Positions 50,067 through 58,312 of a DNA stretch of 64,000 nt are shown piece after piece. The position numbers and the translations under genes were made by a program. The notes beneath the pieces were generated by a model. It saw nothing but the letters and a program-made list of their open reading frames with translations, did not search any database and was not told the origin of the DNA. Numbering within the stretch: position 1 is the stretch's first letter; the number at the start of each line of letters is the position of its first letter. The stretch spans positions 62,001-126,000 of the forward strand of contig NZ_JAAGLU010000030.1 in assembly GCF_010550245.1 (NCBI RefSeq), written 5' to 3'. The stretch comes from Streptomyces sp. SID12501 (GTDB lineage: Bacteria; Actinomycetota; Actinomycetes; Streptomycetales; Streptomycetaceae).

Positions 50067-51257
50067 TCAACGGGGCAACCCCAACCCCCGCTCAGCAACC
50101 TGCGTACGCAAAACCTCGTTGGCCCCACCAGCAATCGTGTACGCCCGCGAGTACAGATGCGCGTCCTGCCACCACCCGCCCGCCACAACCCCCGCCTCAC
50201 CCTCGACGAGCAACCCGTCCGTCCCCTGCAGTCGCAGCCCGAACTCAGCCAGATCATGGTTGAGTTCGCTGAAGAAGATCTTGCCCAGCAGGGCGTCAGC
50301 AACCCCCTCGGTCCCGTGCAGCATCCGCGACTGCGCCAGCGAGATCATCGCCGCGTTCACCTGCACCCGCGCCGCCAGCTCCCCGATCGTCTGCCGGGTG
50401 GCGGAGTCCTCCAGCGCGGGCCGGCCACCGACCGGCGTCTCCTGCGCGAGCCGTACCAGGTCGTCCAGTACGGCGGACAACTCGGCGCCGCGCGCGGCCA
50501 CCCCGGAACGCTCGCGGCCGAGGCTGCTCATCGCCACCCGCCAGCCGTCGTTCACCCGGCCGATGACGTTCGCGGCCGGGATCCGGACGCTGTCGAGGAA
50601 GACCTCGTTGAAGTCGGTGGTCCCGGTGATCTCACGCAGCGGCCGGATGTCGACACCCGGGCTGCGCATGTCCAGCGCGAACGCGGTGATCCCCTTGTGC
50701 TTGGGCGCGTCACCGTCGGTGCGCGCCAACAGGTAACCCATGTCGGCATGCTGACCGTTGGTCGTCCACACCTTCTGCCCGTCGACGACGAAGACGGCGT
50801 CGCCGGCCTCGTCCTCCCGGCGCGCCCGGGTCCGCAGCGAGGCCAGATCACTCCCCGCCTCCGGCTCGCTGAACAGCTGGCACCACACATCCTCGCAGGC
50901 GCGGATGCGGGGCAGGAAGCGCGCCTGTTGCTCGGCGGTGCCGAAGTCGAGCAGGGCGCCCGAGGCCAGCGAGGCCGCGCCGACGGGCGGCCAGGTGCGG
51001 GCGCGGGCGATCTCCTCGGCGACGACGAACGGTTCGAGGGGATGGGCGTCGGGCCGGCCGCCGTACTCGGCGGGCCAGTCGATGCCGAGGAGGCCCGCCT
51101 CGTACAGCTTCGCGGTCCACTCCCGGATCGCCGGCATCAGCGCGGGGTCGGGGGCGCGCGCACCGGAGTGGGTCTTGACGCCGGGCGCGTGCTCGGTGAC
51201 GAATGCCCGCACCTTTCTCCGGAACGCCTCGAGTTCGGGGGTGGACTCCAGTCGCAT
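50067..51257 (-). CDS. Acyl-CoA dehydrogenase
   Basis: 396 residues from ATG 51257, about 10 nt after AAGGAG. Motifs: GIDWPAEYGGRPDAHPLEPF, FSEPEAGSDLASLRTRARRE, GQKVWTTNGQHADMGYLLAR and TIAGGANEVLRTQVAERGLG with the xxNE segment near the C-terminus. Large FadE-type subunit features are present. It is divergent from the double FadR regulator and shares motif site i with it. Confidence 0.87.
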   Translation of the reverse strand: MRLESTPELEAFRRKVRAFVTEHAPGVKTHSGARAPDPALMPAIREWTAKLYEAGLLGIDWPAEYGGRPDAHPLEPFVVAEEIARARTWPPVGAASLASGALLDFGTAEQQARFLPRIRACEDVWCQLFSEPEAGSDLASLRTRARREDEAGDAVFVVDGQKVWTTNGQHADMGYLLARTDGDAPKHKGITAFALDMRSPGVDIRPLREITGTTDFNEVFLDSVRIPAANVIGRVNDGWRVAMSSLGRERSGVAARGAELSAVLDDLVRLAQETPVGGRPALEDSATRQTIGELAARVQVNAAMISLAQSRMLHGTEGVADALLGKIFFSELNHDLAEFGLRLQGTDGLLVEGEAGVVAGGWWQDAHLYSRAYTIAGGANEVLRTQVAERGLGLPR

Positions 51258-51303
51258 TGCTGCCGGCTCCTTAACGTCGTCGTCATGCGCACGATCTCGA
51301 AAT

Positions 51304-51324
51304 GAGGGTACTCTAAAGGTGCTG
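51304..51324. promoter_or_regulatory. Cluster promoter/operator motif, site i
   Basis: GAGGGTACTCTAAAGGTGCT with core GGGTACTC at 51306-51313, in the divergent gap between the dehydrogenase and the double FadR regulator. It could serve autoregulation. Confidence 0.5.
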
Positions 51325-51472
51325 GTTGTCACTCGCCAGAGACCGCCAGAGATCAGGAGCAGAACGGGAAACGCCGATCCGATCTCGGCGTCAGGCACCC
51401 GGCTCGCACGTCACCCGTGCCACCGACGAATAGACTGGGGATCCGCAATTTCCCCGCTGAGGAGTTGGCCCC

Positions 51473-52945
51473 ATGGCGACTGCCGTCGACCGCGAACCCG
51501 CCGACGGCGAGGCCGGTGTCCCGGTCGGCAAACTGGCCGCACAGACCGCGCACCGCATCGAGGCGACCGTGATCCGCCAGGGCTGGCCCGTCGGTGAGTC
51601 CCTGGGCTCCGAGGTGGACCTGCGGGAGCGCCTGGGCGTGAGCCGTGCGGTGCTGCGCGAGGCGGTACGACTGGTCGAGCACCACCAGGTCGCCCGGATG
51701 CGGCGCGGCCCGAACGGCGGCCTGATCGTCTGCGCCCCCGACGCGGGACCGGCGACCCGCGCCATGGTGATCTACCTCGAATTCGTCGGCACCAGCGTCA
51801 CCGACCTGCTCCAGGCCCGCCAGCTCCTCGAGCCGATCGCCGCCGGCCTTGCCGCCGACCGCATCACGGAGGAGGGCATCGCCACCCTCCGGGCCACGCT
51901 CGACGGCGAACTCGCCCACTGGGACGACCCGTCGGTCCATTCGCAGGACCCGCTGCACCCGGTGCTCGGGCAGTTGTCGGGAAACCCGGTGCTGCATCTG
52001 TTCGTGGACGTGCTCACCCGCCTCACCGCCCGGTACGCGCACACCTCCCGCCGGGTCACCAAGGCCGAGATGCATGCGGCGAAGGAGACCTCGCACCGCG
52101 CTCACCGCGCGGTCGTCGAGGCCGTGATCGCCGACGACGGCGCCCGCGCGCAGGCCGAACTCACCGCCCACCTGGAGTCGGTCGCCGCCTGGATCGAGAA
52201 GCACCGGGTGCATCGCGGGCAGCGGATCTCGGGGAACGTGATCGAGCCGGAGCTCGTCGAGGGCCTGCGGGCCAAGCTCGCCGAAGTGGTGGCCGCCCGG
52301 ATCCACGACGACATCGCGGCGCGGGGCTGGCAGATCGGCATGGTGCTCGGCTCGGAGGCCGACCTGCTGGCCCGTTACGGCATCAGCCGGGCCGTGCTGC
52401 GGGAGGCCGTGCGGCTCCTGGAGTACCACTCGGTTGCCCGGATGCGCCGGGGCCCCGGCGGCGGACTGGTCGTCACCGCGCCGGAACCGCAGGCCAGCAT
52501 CGACACGATGGCCCTCTTCCTCGAATACCAGGGCGTCAAGGCTGACGACCTGCGGATCGTCCGCAACGCCATCGAGCTCGGCATCATCGCCAGGGTGACC
52601 GCCCGGCACGCCGGAGGTGACACCGAGGTCGTCGAACGCCTCACGAAGGCCGTCCGCTGGCCCACCGAGGGCCCGGCCGACGAACTCCGCAAGGCCGACC
52701 TGTTCCACTCCGAACTGGCCGCCCTGGCCGACAATCCGGTGCTGTCGCTCTTCCTCTCCATCATCACCGAACTCTTCCGTCGGCACGCCTCGGGCCACGA
52801 TCGCCCACTGCCCGGCGACACGGCGGCCGAGGAGGTCCAGCACGTGCACCAGCGCATCCTCGACGCGATCGTGCAGGGCGACGCGGGGGTCGCCCGCCAC
52901 CGGATGGGCCGGCATTTGGATGCACTCATTCCCTGGTGGCACTGA
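51473..52945 (+). CDS. Tandem FadR/GntR regulator (two full units in one protein)
   Basis: 490 residues from ATG 51473. Unit 1 has a winged HTH (residues 44-86: LGSEVDLRERLGVSRAVLRE) and an FCD domain (about 95-245, with LHPVLGQLSGNPVLHLF). Unit 2 repeats this with an HTH at 292-334 (LGSEADLLARYGISRAVLRE) and an FCD domain at 343-485 (DLFHSELAALADNPVLSLFL). FadR-type proteins normally are about 240 residues and bind DNA as dimers, so one chain may act as a pseudo-dimer. Ligands of FCD domains are acyl-CoAs or organic acids. It is the best candidate regulator of the cluster. Confidence 0.87.
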   Translation: MATAVDREPADGEAGVPVGKLAAQTAHRIEATVIRQGWPVGESLGSEVDLRERLGVSRAVLREAVRLVEHHQVARMRRGPNGGLIVCAPDAGPATRAMVIYLEFVGTSVTDLLQARQLLEPIAAGLAADRITEEGIATLRATLDGELAHWDDPSVHSQDPLHPVLGQLSGNPVLHLFVDVLTRLTARYAHTSRRVTKAEMHAAKETSHRAHRAVVEAVIADDGARAQAELTAHLESVAAWIEKHRVHRGQRISGNVIEPELVEGLRAKLAEVVAARIHDDIAARGWQIGMVLGSEADLLARYGISRAVLREAVRLLEYHSVARMRRGPGGGLVVTAPEPQASIDTMALFLEYQGVKADDLRIVRNAIELGIIARVTARHAGGDTEVVERLTKAVRWPTEGPADELRKADLFHSELAALADNPVLSLFLSIITELFRRHASGHDRPLPGDTAAEEVQHVHQRILDAIVQGDAGVARHRMGRHLDALIPWWH

Positions 52946-53007
52946 CGAGACGCGGTCGTCTACGGCTGTGTACTGCCACTTTCCTGATCGCCCTGGACCG
53001 AGGAAGG

Positions 53008-53028
53008 TAATTACGTATACTGAATAGG
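53008..53028. promoter_or_regulatory. Cluster promoter/operator motif, site j
   Basis: TAATTACGTATACTGAATAG with core CGTATACT at 53014-53021, 27 nt before the acyl-CoA dehydrogenase start at 53048. Confidence 0.5.
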
Positions 53029-53047
53029 GTCCACTGAAGGAGCTGCG

Positions 53048-54196
53048 ATGCGCCGGACCCTGTTCGAACAGGATCATGAGGACTTCCGTCTCCTGGTCCG
53101 TGACTTCATCGCCCGCGAAGTGCTCCCGCTGTACGAGGACTGGCGCCGCGCCGAACTCGTCCCCCGTGAGCTGTTCACCGCACTCGGCAAGCTCGGCATC
53201 ATCGGTACGGCGATCCCCGAGGAGTACGGCGGAGGCGGCTCGGACGACTACCGCTTCAACGTCGTCATCCAGGAGGAGTGCGCCCGCGCCGGCGTGACAC
53301 TGGGCGGCCTGCGCACCCATCTCGACGTGGTCGTCCCGTACTTCACGGGGCTGGCCGACGCCGAACAGCGGGCCCGCTGGTTCCCGGGCCTCGCCTCGGG
53401 CGAGCTGTACACCGCGGTCGCGATGAGCGAACCCGGCACCGGCTCGGACCTCGCCGGCGTCGCGACGAAAGCGGTCCGTGACGGCGACCACTACGTCCTC
53501 AACGGGGCGAAGACGTTCATCACCGGCGGCCACCACGCCGACCTGGTGATCGTCGTGGCCCGCACCGCCACCGATCCGGACAACCGGCGCGCCGGGCTGT
53601 CCCTGCTGGTGGTGGAGAAGGGGATGCCCGGGTTCGAAGTCGGACGCAAGCTCGAGAAGATCGGACTCCAGGTCCAGGACACGGTGGAGCTGTCCTTCGC
53701 CGACGTCCGCGTTCCCGTCGCCAACCTGCTCGGCGAGGAGGGCGCGGCCTTCTCCCTCCTCGGCCGCAACCTGGCCCAGGAACGGCTGGCCATCGCGGTC
53801 GGCGCCGTCGCCCAGGCCCGTGCCGCGATCGACCTGACCGTCACCTACGTACGCGACCGGACCGTCTTCGGGAAACCGGTCGCCCACTTCCAGAACACGA
53901 AGTTCGAACTTGCCGCCCTGGACACCGAGTTGACGGCCGCCCAGGCCTTGCTGGACGCGGCGGTCACGGCGCTCGTCGCCGGTGAACTCAGCCCCGTCGA
54001 CGCGGCCAGGACCAAGCTGTTCTGCACCGAGACACAGGGCCGGGTCGTCGACCGCTGCCTCCAACTGCACGGCGGCTACGGCTACATCCTCGAATCACCG
54101 ATCGCGCGGCTGTACGCGGACGCGCGGGTGACCCGTATCTACGGCGGCACCAGCGAGGTCCTGAAGACCATCATCAGCAAATCCCTGGGACTGTGA
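53048..54196 (+). CDS. Acyl-CoA dehydrogenase
   Basis: 382 residues from ATG 53048 with GAAGGAG upstream. Motifs: IPEEYGGGGSDDYRFNVVIQ, AMSEPGTGSDLAGVATKAV, GAKTFITGGHHADLVIVVAR, LHGGYGYILESPIARLYADA and VTRIYGGTSEVLKTIISKSL. It is of the standard short/medium-chain length with the GTSE segment, so it is probably catalytic by itself or as an alpha subunit. It begins a run of four co-directional genes to 57237. Confidence 0.9.
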   Translation: MRRTLFEQDHEDFRLLVRDFIAREVLPLYEDWRRAELVPRELFTALGKLGIIGTAIPEEYGGGGSDDYRFNVVIQEECARAGVTLGGLRTHLDVVVPYFTGLADAEQRARWFPGLASGELYTAVAMSEPGTGSDLAGVATKAVRDGDHYVLNGAKTFITGGHHADLVIVVARTATDPDNRRAGLSLLVVEKGMPGFEVGRKLEKIGLQVQDTVELSFADVRVPVANLLGEEGAAFSLLGRNLAQERLAIAVGAVAQARAAIDLTVTYVRDRTVFGKPVAHFQNTKFELAALDTELTAAQALLDAAVTALVAGELSPVDAARTKLFCTETQGRVVDRCLQLHGGYGYILESPIARLYADARVTRIYGGTSEVLKTIISKSLGL

Positions 54197-54243
54197 CCCG
54201 TCCCGTTCGAGACCCGTTTCATTCAACACCCGTCCCATTCGAG
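54196..54243. repeat. Tandem 16-bp repeat, three units
   Basis: ACCCGTCCCGTTCGAG, ACCCGTTTCATTCAAC and ACCCGTCCCATTCGAG follow each other without a gap from the dehydrogenase stop codon to the ribosome binding site of the SDR gene. Confidence 0.85.
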
Positions 54244-54266
54244 AAGTGTCCCGTGAGGAGTGGGAA

Positions 54267-55034
54267 ATGAACATCGACGGTTCATCGGCGCTGGTCACCG
54301 GAGGCGCCTCCGGCCTCGGTCTGGCCACCGCCCGCCGGATCATCGAGCGTGGCGGCAAGGTCGTCCTCGCCGACATCTCCGAGGAACAGGGCGTCAAGGC
54401 GGTCGCCGACCTCGGTGACGCCGCCCGCTTCGTCCGCGCCGACGTCACCGACGAGGCCGCGGTCACCACCGCCCTCGACACCGCCGCCCAACTCGGCCCG
54501 CTGCGCTTCGTCGTGCACTGCGCGGGCCGCGGCGGCGACCGCACCCGGATCATCGACCGCGACCGCAACCCCGGCGAACTCGACACGTTCGCCGAGGTCG
54601 TACGGGTCAACCTGATCGGCACCTACAACGTGCTGCGCCTGGCCGCCGCCCGCCTCGCCGCCAACGACATCGTCGACGGCGACCGTGGCGCGGTGGTCCT
54701 GACCGCGTCGGTGGCCGCGTTCGACGGCCAGATCGGCCAGACCTCCTACACCGCGGCCAAGGCGGGCGTGCACGGCATCACCCTGGTCGCCGCCCGTGAC
54801 CTGGCCAGCTGGCAGATCCGGGTGAACACCATCGCGCCGGGCGTCATGGACACCCCCATGCTCGGCCGGCTCCGCGAGGACATCCGCGACGGACTCGCCG
54901 CGTCCGTCCCGCACCCCAAGCGCCTCGGCACCCCGGACGACTACGCCCGCCTGGCCATCGAGATGCTGGAGAACCCGTACCTCAACGGCCAGACCGTCCG
55001 CCTCGACGGCGCCATCCGCATGGCTCCGAGGTGA
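54267..55034 (+). CDS. HSD10-like 3-hydroxyacyl-CoA dehydrogenase (SDR)
   Basis: 255 residues from ATG 54267, after GAGGAG. SDR motifs: ALVTGGASGLGLATARRIIE, VLADISEEQGVKAVADLGD, VHCAGRGGDRTR and VAAFDGQIGQTSYTAAKAGV with Tyr-x3-Lys. The GQIGQ active-site stretch matches the protein at 25797 and points to the type II 3-hydroxyacyl-CoA dehydrogenase group, NAD-dependent by its Asp after strand 2. It overlaps the next acyl-CoA dehydrogenase by 4 nt. Confidence 0.83.
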   Translation: MNIDGSSALVTGGASGLGLATARRIIERGGKVVLADISEEQGVKAVADLGDAARFVRADVTDEAAVTTALDTAAQLGPLRFVVHCAGRGGDRTRIIDRDRNPGELDTFAEVVRVNLIGTYNVLRLAAARLAANDIVDGDRGAVVLTASVAAFDGQIGQTSYTAAKAGVHGITLVAARDLASWQIRVNTIAPGVMDTPMLGRLREDIRDGLAASVPHPKRLGTPDDYARLAIEMLENPYLNGQTVRLDGAIRMAPR

Positions 55035-56260
55035 CCGAGCCCGCCCAGCTGGCCCAAGAGGCGGCCACCGACGAGGAGTTCAGGACCCGCCTCCGTACCT
55101 TCCTCACCGCCCATCACCCCGGCCGCCGCCCGAAGGACCCCACCGAGCGACTGCCTTGGCAGAAGGCATGGCTGGCCACCCTGTTCGACGCCGGGTACGC
55201 CGGTCCGAGCTGGCCACGCGAATACGGCGGCATGGAACTGGACTTCGCCCGACAGGTGATCTACCAGGAGGAGTACGCGCGAGCCCGGGTGCCAGGACCC
55301 CTCGGCACCGGACTCGGCATCGCGGCGCCGACCCTCATCAAGTACGGCACTCCAGAACAGAAGGAGCGCTTCCTGCGCCCCATGCTGCGCGGCGACGCCG
55401 TCTGGGCACAGGGCTATTCGGAACCGGAGGCCGGCTCGGACCTGCCCGCCCTGCGGACGACCGCGCGACGGGACGGTGGCGGACCCGACGACTCCGGTGC
55501 CGTGTACGTCGTCAACGGGCAGAAGGTGTGGAACAGTTCGGCCGACATCGCCGACATCCTCTTCACCCTCGTCCGCACGGGAGCGCCCAACTCCCGCCAG
55601 GATGGCATCAGTTACCTGCTGATCGATGCCCGCGCCCCTGGCATGAGCGTGCGCCCGCTGCGGGACCTGACCGGGGACGCGCACTTCTGCGAGATCTTCT
55701 TCGACGACGTACGTGTGCCGGTGGCCGACCGGATCGGCCCGGAGAACGGCGGCTGGCCCCTCGTACGGACGAGCCTCGGCCACGAACGCGCGGCCGGCGC
55801 GATGAACCAGGCGGCGCTGTACCGGCGGGTCCTCGACGAGCTGATCGAGCTGGCTCGTGAGCGCGGCGCGACGACGGACCCCCTGGTGCGCGACCGCCTC
55901 GCGGACTTCGAGATCCGCGTGCGGATCATGCGCCTGACCGGGATGCGGACCATCGCCGACATCATGACGAAGGGCGAGCCCGGGCCGGCGTCCTCGACGT
56001 CACGGCTGTTCATCGTGACCTTCGAACAGGAACTGCACGAGTTCGCCCTGGAGTTGCTGGGTGCCTACGGCATCCTCGGCCGCCGCGATCCGCACGCCGT
56101 CCAGCGCGGACGCTGGGTGTGGGGCTTCCTGCGCACCCGGGCCTCGTCGATCGGGGCCGGCACCGCCGAGATCCAGCGCAACACCATCGCCGAACAGGTA
56201 CTGGGCCTGCCCCGTGACCCGGCGATGCCCACTGCGCACACTGCCGAGAGGACACGATGA
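55031..56260 (+). CDS. Acyl-CoA dehydrogenase
   Basis: 409 residues from GTG 55031, which overlaps the SDR stop. Motifs: SWPREYGGMELDFARQVIYQ, YSEPEAGSDLPALRTTARRD, GQKVWNSSADIADILFTLVR and IGAGTAEIQRNTIAEQVLGL. It is the FadE type found in heteromeric steroid side-chain enzymes, with the GTAE segment. With 53048 it may form a pair. The stop overlaps the start of the next gene. Confidence 0.87.
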   Translation: MTEPAQLAQEAATDEEFRTRLRTFLTAHHPGRRPKDPTERLPWQKAWLATLFDAGYAGPSWPREYGGMELDFARQVIYQEEYARARVPGPLGTGLGIAAPTLIKYGTPEQKERFLRPMLRGDAVWAQGYSEPEAGSDLPALRTTARRDGGGPDDSGAVYVVNGQKVWNSSADIADILFTLVRTGAPNSRQDGISYLLIDARAPGMSVRPLRDLTGDAHFCEIFFDDVRVPVADRIGPENGGWPLVRTSLGHERAAGAMNQAALYRRVLDELIELARERGATTDPLVRDRLADFEIRVRIMRLTGMRTIADIMTKGEPGPASSTSRLFIVTFEQELHEFALELLGAYGILGRRDPHAVQRGRWVWGFLRTRASSIGAGTAEIQRNTIAEQVLGLPRDPAMPTAHTAERTR

Positions 56261-57237
56261 GAGCCGCACGCTGTACGGAGTACGGGCCCCCGAGCGGCCT
56301 GAGCGTCGTCGAACTCGGCGACCTCGAACCTGGCCCGGGGGAGGTGCTGGTCCGGGTGCACGCCGCTGCCGTCAACTTCCCCGACGTACTGCTCGTGGCG
56401 GACCGCTACCAGGTCCCCGCGCCCCTGCCGTTCACGCCGGGCAGCGAGTTCGCCGGTGTCGTGGCCGCGCTGGGGCCCGGGGTGTCCGGCCCGCCGGTGG
56501 GCTCACCCGTGGCCGGGGCGGTGCTGACCGGCGCCTTCGCCGAGCAGGTCGTGGTGCCCGTGTCCGGCCTGCGTCCCGTCCCGGACGGGCTCGACATGGT
56601 CCACGCCGCCGCGTTCCACGTGACGTACGCGACCGCCTACCACGCGCTGACCACTGTCGGGCGGGGCGAGGCGGGAGAGTGGGTGGCGGTGCTCGGTGCC
56701 GCGGGCGGGGTCGGCTCGGCGGCCGTCGACGTCGGGAGCAGGCTCGGGATGCGCGTGGTCGCGGCGGCGTCGAGCCAGGAACGGCTGACGGTCGCCCGCA
56801 AACTCGGGGCGCTGGCGGGCGTGGACTACGTCCGCGAGGACCTGAAGACCCGGCTCCGTGAACTGACCGACGGCGGCGCCCATCTCGTCGTCGACCCGGT
56901 GGGCGGCGACCACGCGGAGGCCGCCCTGCGCGCACTGCGGCGGGGCGGCCGGTTCGTCACGGTGGGCTACGCCGACGGGAAGATCCCGCGGATCCCGCTG
57001 AACCTGGTCCTGCTCAAGGACGCGGTCGTACGGGGCTTCGAGATCCGCATGCTGCGCCAGTACGCCCCGGACGCGGTGGCCGCCGGCGACCGGGCGCTCG
57101 CCGCGATGGTCCGCGACGGGATGCGCCCGCTCGTCTCCCGCGTCCACCCCCTCGCCGACGTGGCCGCCGCCCTGACCGACGTCGCGGAACGCCGGACCAC
57201 CGGGAAGGTGGTCATCGACATGACGGGCGGTGCGTGA
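56257..57237 (+). CDS. Quinone-oxidoreductase-like MDR protein
   Basis: 326 residues from ATG 56257 (ATGA overlap with the previous stop). It is a zinc-free medium-chain dehydrogenase/reductase: VRVHAAAVNFPDVLLVADRY, PGSEFAGVVAALGPGVSG, AVLGAAGGVGSAAVDVGSRL for NADPH, and HLVVDPVGGDHAEAALRALR. The residues near the N-terminus lack zinc-binding Cys. Such enzymes reduce quinones or enoyl thioesters; in this operon a 2-enoyl-CoA reductase role is possible. Confidence 0.85.
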   Translation: MRAARCTEYGPPSGLSVVELGDLEPGPGEVLVRVHAAAVNFPDVLLVADRYQVPAPLPFTPGSEFAGVVAALGPGVSGPPVGSPVAGAVLTGAFAEQVVVPVSGLRPVPDGLDMVHAAAFHVTYATAYHALTTVGRGEAGEWVAVLGAAGGVGSAAVDVGSRLGMRVVAAASSQERLTVARKLGALAGVDYVREDLKTRLRELTDGGAHLVVDPVGGDHAEAALRALRRGGRFVTVGYADGKIPRIPLNLVLLKDAVVRGFEIRMLRQYAPDAVAAGDRALAAMVRDGMRPLVSRVHPLADVAAALTDVAERRTTGKVVIDMTGGA

Positions 57238-57275
57238 ACCCTGTTCGCGTGGAACCGTTTGCGTGAAACCCGTTC
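57232..57275. repeat. Tandem repeat of 14-15 bp, three units
   Basis: GCGTGAACCCTGTTC, GCGTGGAACCGTTT and GCGTGAAACCCGTTC run from the quinone-oxidoreductase stop to the stop of the convergent SDR gene. Confidence 0.7.
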
Positions 57276-58137
57276 AGAAGGTGGGCAGTTGGGGCCGCCG
57301 CTTGACGTACCCTGCCGCGTCGACGCGCATCTGCATGCCGGTGACGTAGCGGGACTCGTCGGAGACCAGGAAGAGGACGGTGTCGGCGATGTCCTCGGGC
57401 TCGACGTAGGGGATACCGAAGCCGGTCGTCGCGGGGAAGCTGGGCAGCGCGTCCTCGCGGGTCGGGTTCTCCAGGTCGGGCCGGAACGACCGGTACATGA
57501 GGTCGCTGTTGAGCATGTCCGTGTTGACGTTCGTCGGGTGCAGCGCGTTGACGCGGATCTGCCGGGACGCGAGCACCGTCGCCAAGTCGTGGACGAACGC
57601 GGCGACTTGGCGCTTGGCGAAGGAGTAGCCCAGGCCGCCCGGACCGTTGGCCGGGTTGTCCGTGGTCGCCGGGATCAGCCCGGCGATGGACCCGGTGGCC
57701 ACGATCGAGGCGCCGTCGGGCAGATGGGGGAGCGCCGCGTCGACGGCGTGCACCACCCCGTTGAAGTCGACGGTGACGGCGTCCAGGAAGGCCTGGGCGG
57801 TCTGACCGGGGCCCAGCGGGCAGATCCCCGCCTGGGCGACGACCGCGTCGAGCCGCCCGAGTTCGGCCACGCCCTCGGCCACGACAGCCTTGAGTGCCCC
57901 CGGCTCACGCACATCGGCCTTGCGCGCGACGATGCGTCGCCCGAGCTTCTCGACCTGACGCACCGTCTCGTCCAGGTCGGCCTCGGTGGCCAGTGCGTAG
58001 CCGTTGGTGGCGATGTCCTCGCAGAGGTCCACCGCGATGATGTCGGCGCCCTCCGCGGCGAGCCGGATCGCCTGGGCCCGGCCCTGGCCGCGTGCCGCCC
58101 CCGTGATGAAGACGACCTTGTCCTGCACTCGACCCAT
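57274..58137 (-). CDS. Mycofactocin-coupled SDR family oxidoreductase
   Basis: 287 residues from ATG 58137; the frame is open further upstream. The opening GRVQDKVVFITGAARGQGRA with the RGQGR motif, the long insertion after strand 2 (DLCEDIATNGYALATEADLD), ALHPTNVNTDMLNSDLMY and PYVEPEDIADTVLFLVSDES mark the subfamily (TIGR03971) whose NAD cofactor is not exchangeable and is recycled by mycofactocin. It therefore should depend on the mft locus at 14.7-22.3 kb. It oxidises an alcohol in the pathway. Confidence 0.85.
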   Translation of the reverse strand: MGRVQDKVVFITGAARGQGRAQAIRLAAEGADIIAVDLCEDIATNGYALATEADLDETVRQVEKLGRRIVARKADVREPGALKAVVAEGVAELGRLDAVVAQAGICPLGPGQTAQAFLDAVTVDFNGVVHAVDAALPHLPDGASIVATGSIAGLIPATTDNPANGPGGLGYSFAKRQVAAFVHDLATVLASRQIRVNALHPTNVNTDMLNSDLMYRSFRPDLENPTREDALPSFPATTGFGIPYVEPEDIADTVLFLVSDESRYVTGMQMRVDAAGYVKRRPQLPTF

Positions 58138-58154
58138 GGGGTCTCCTTCCGTCG

Positions 58155-58175
58155 AATAAAAGAGTAGCCTGAATG
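58155..58175. promoter_or_regulatory. Cluster promoter/operator motif, site k
   Basis: AATAAAAGAGTAGCCTGAAT with core AGTAGCCT at 58163-58170, 18 nt upstream of the mycofactocin-coupled SDR on its strand. On the minus strand it reads GGCTACTCTTTTATT, similar to site d. Confidence 0.45.
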
Positions 58176-58251
58176 TTCGTGAAGGGATCTGACTCACATC
58201 CATGATCCGTGAGAAGCAAGGGGTTTCATTTCCTTCTTCCACTGAGTGAGA

Positions 58252-58264
58252 CCCGATCAGTACA
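58252..58264. promoter_or_regulatory. ACCGRTCGGTACA-like motif, copy 3
   Basis: CCCGATCAGTACA matches the 30865 copy at 11 of 13 positions and lies 48 nt before the chosen start of the second amidohydrolase. Confidence 0.3.
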
Positions 58265-58312
58265 CGCAATGTGTCGATGCTGGAGAGTCTCCGAGACCGA
58301 GGGAGCGCAAGG

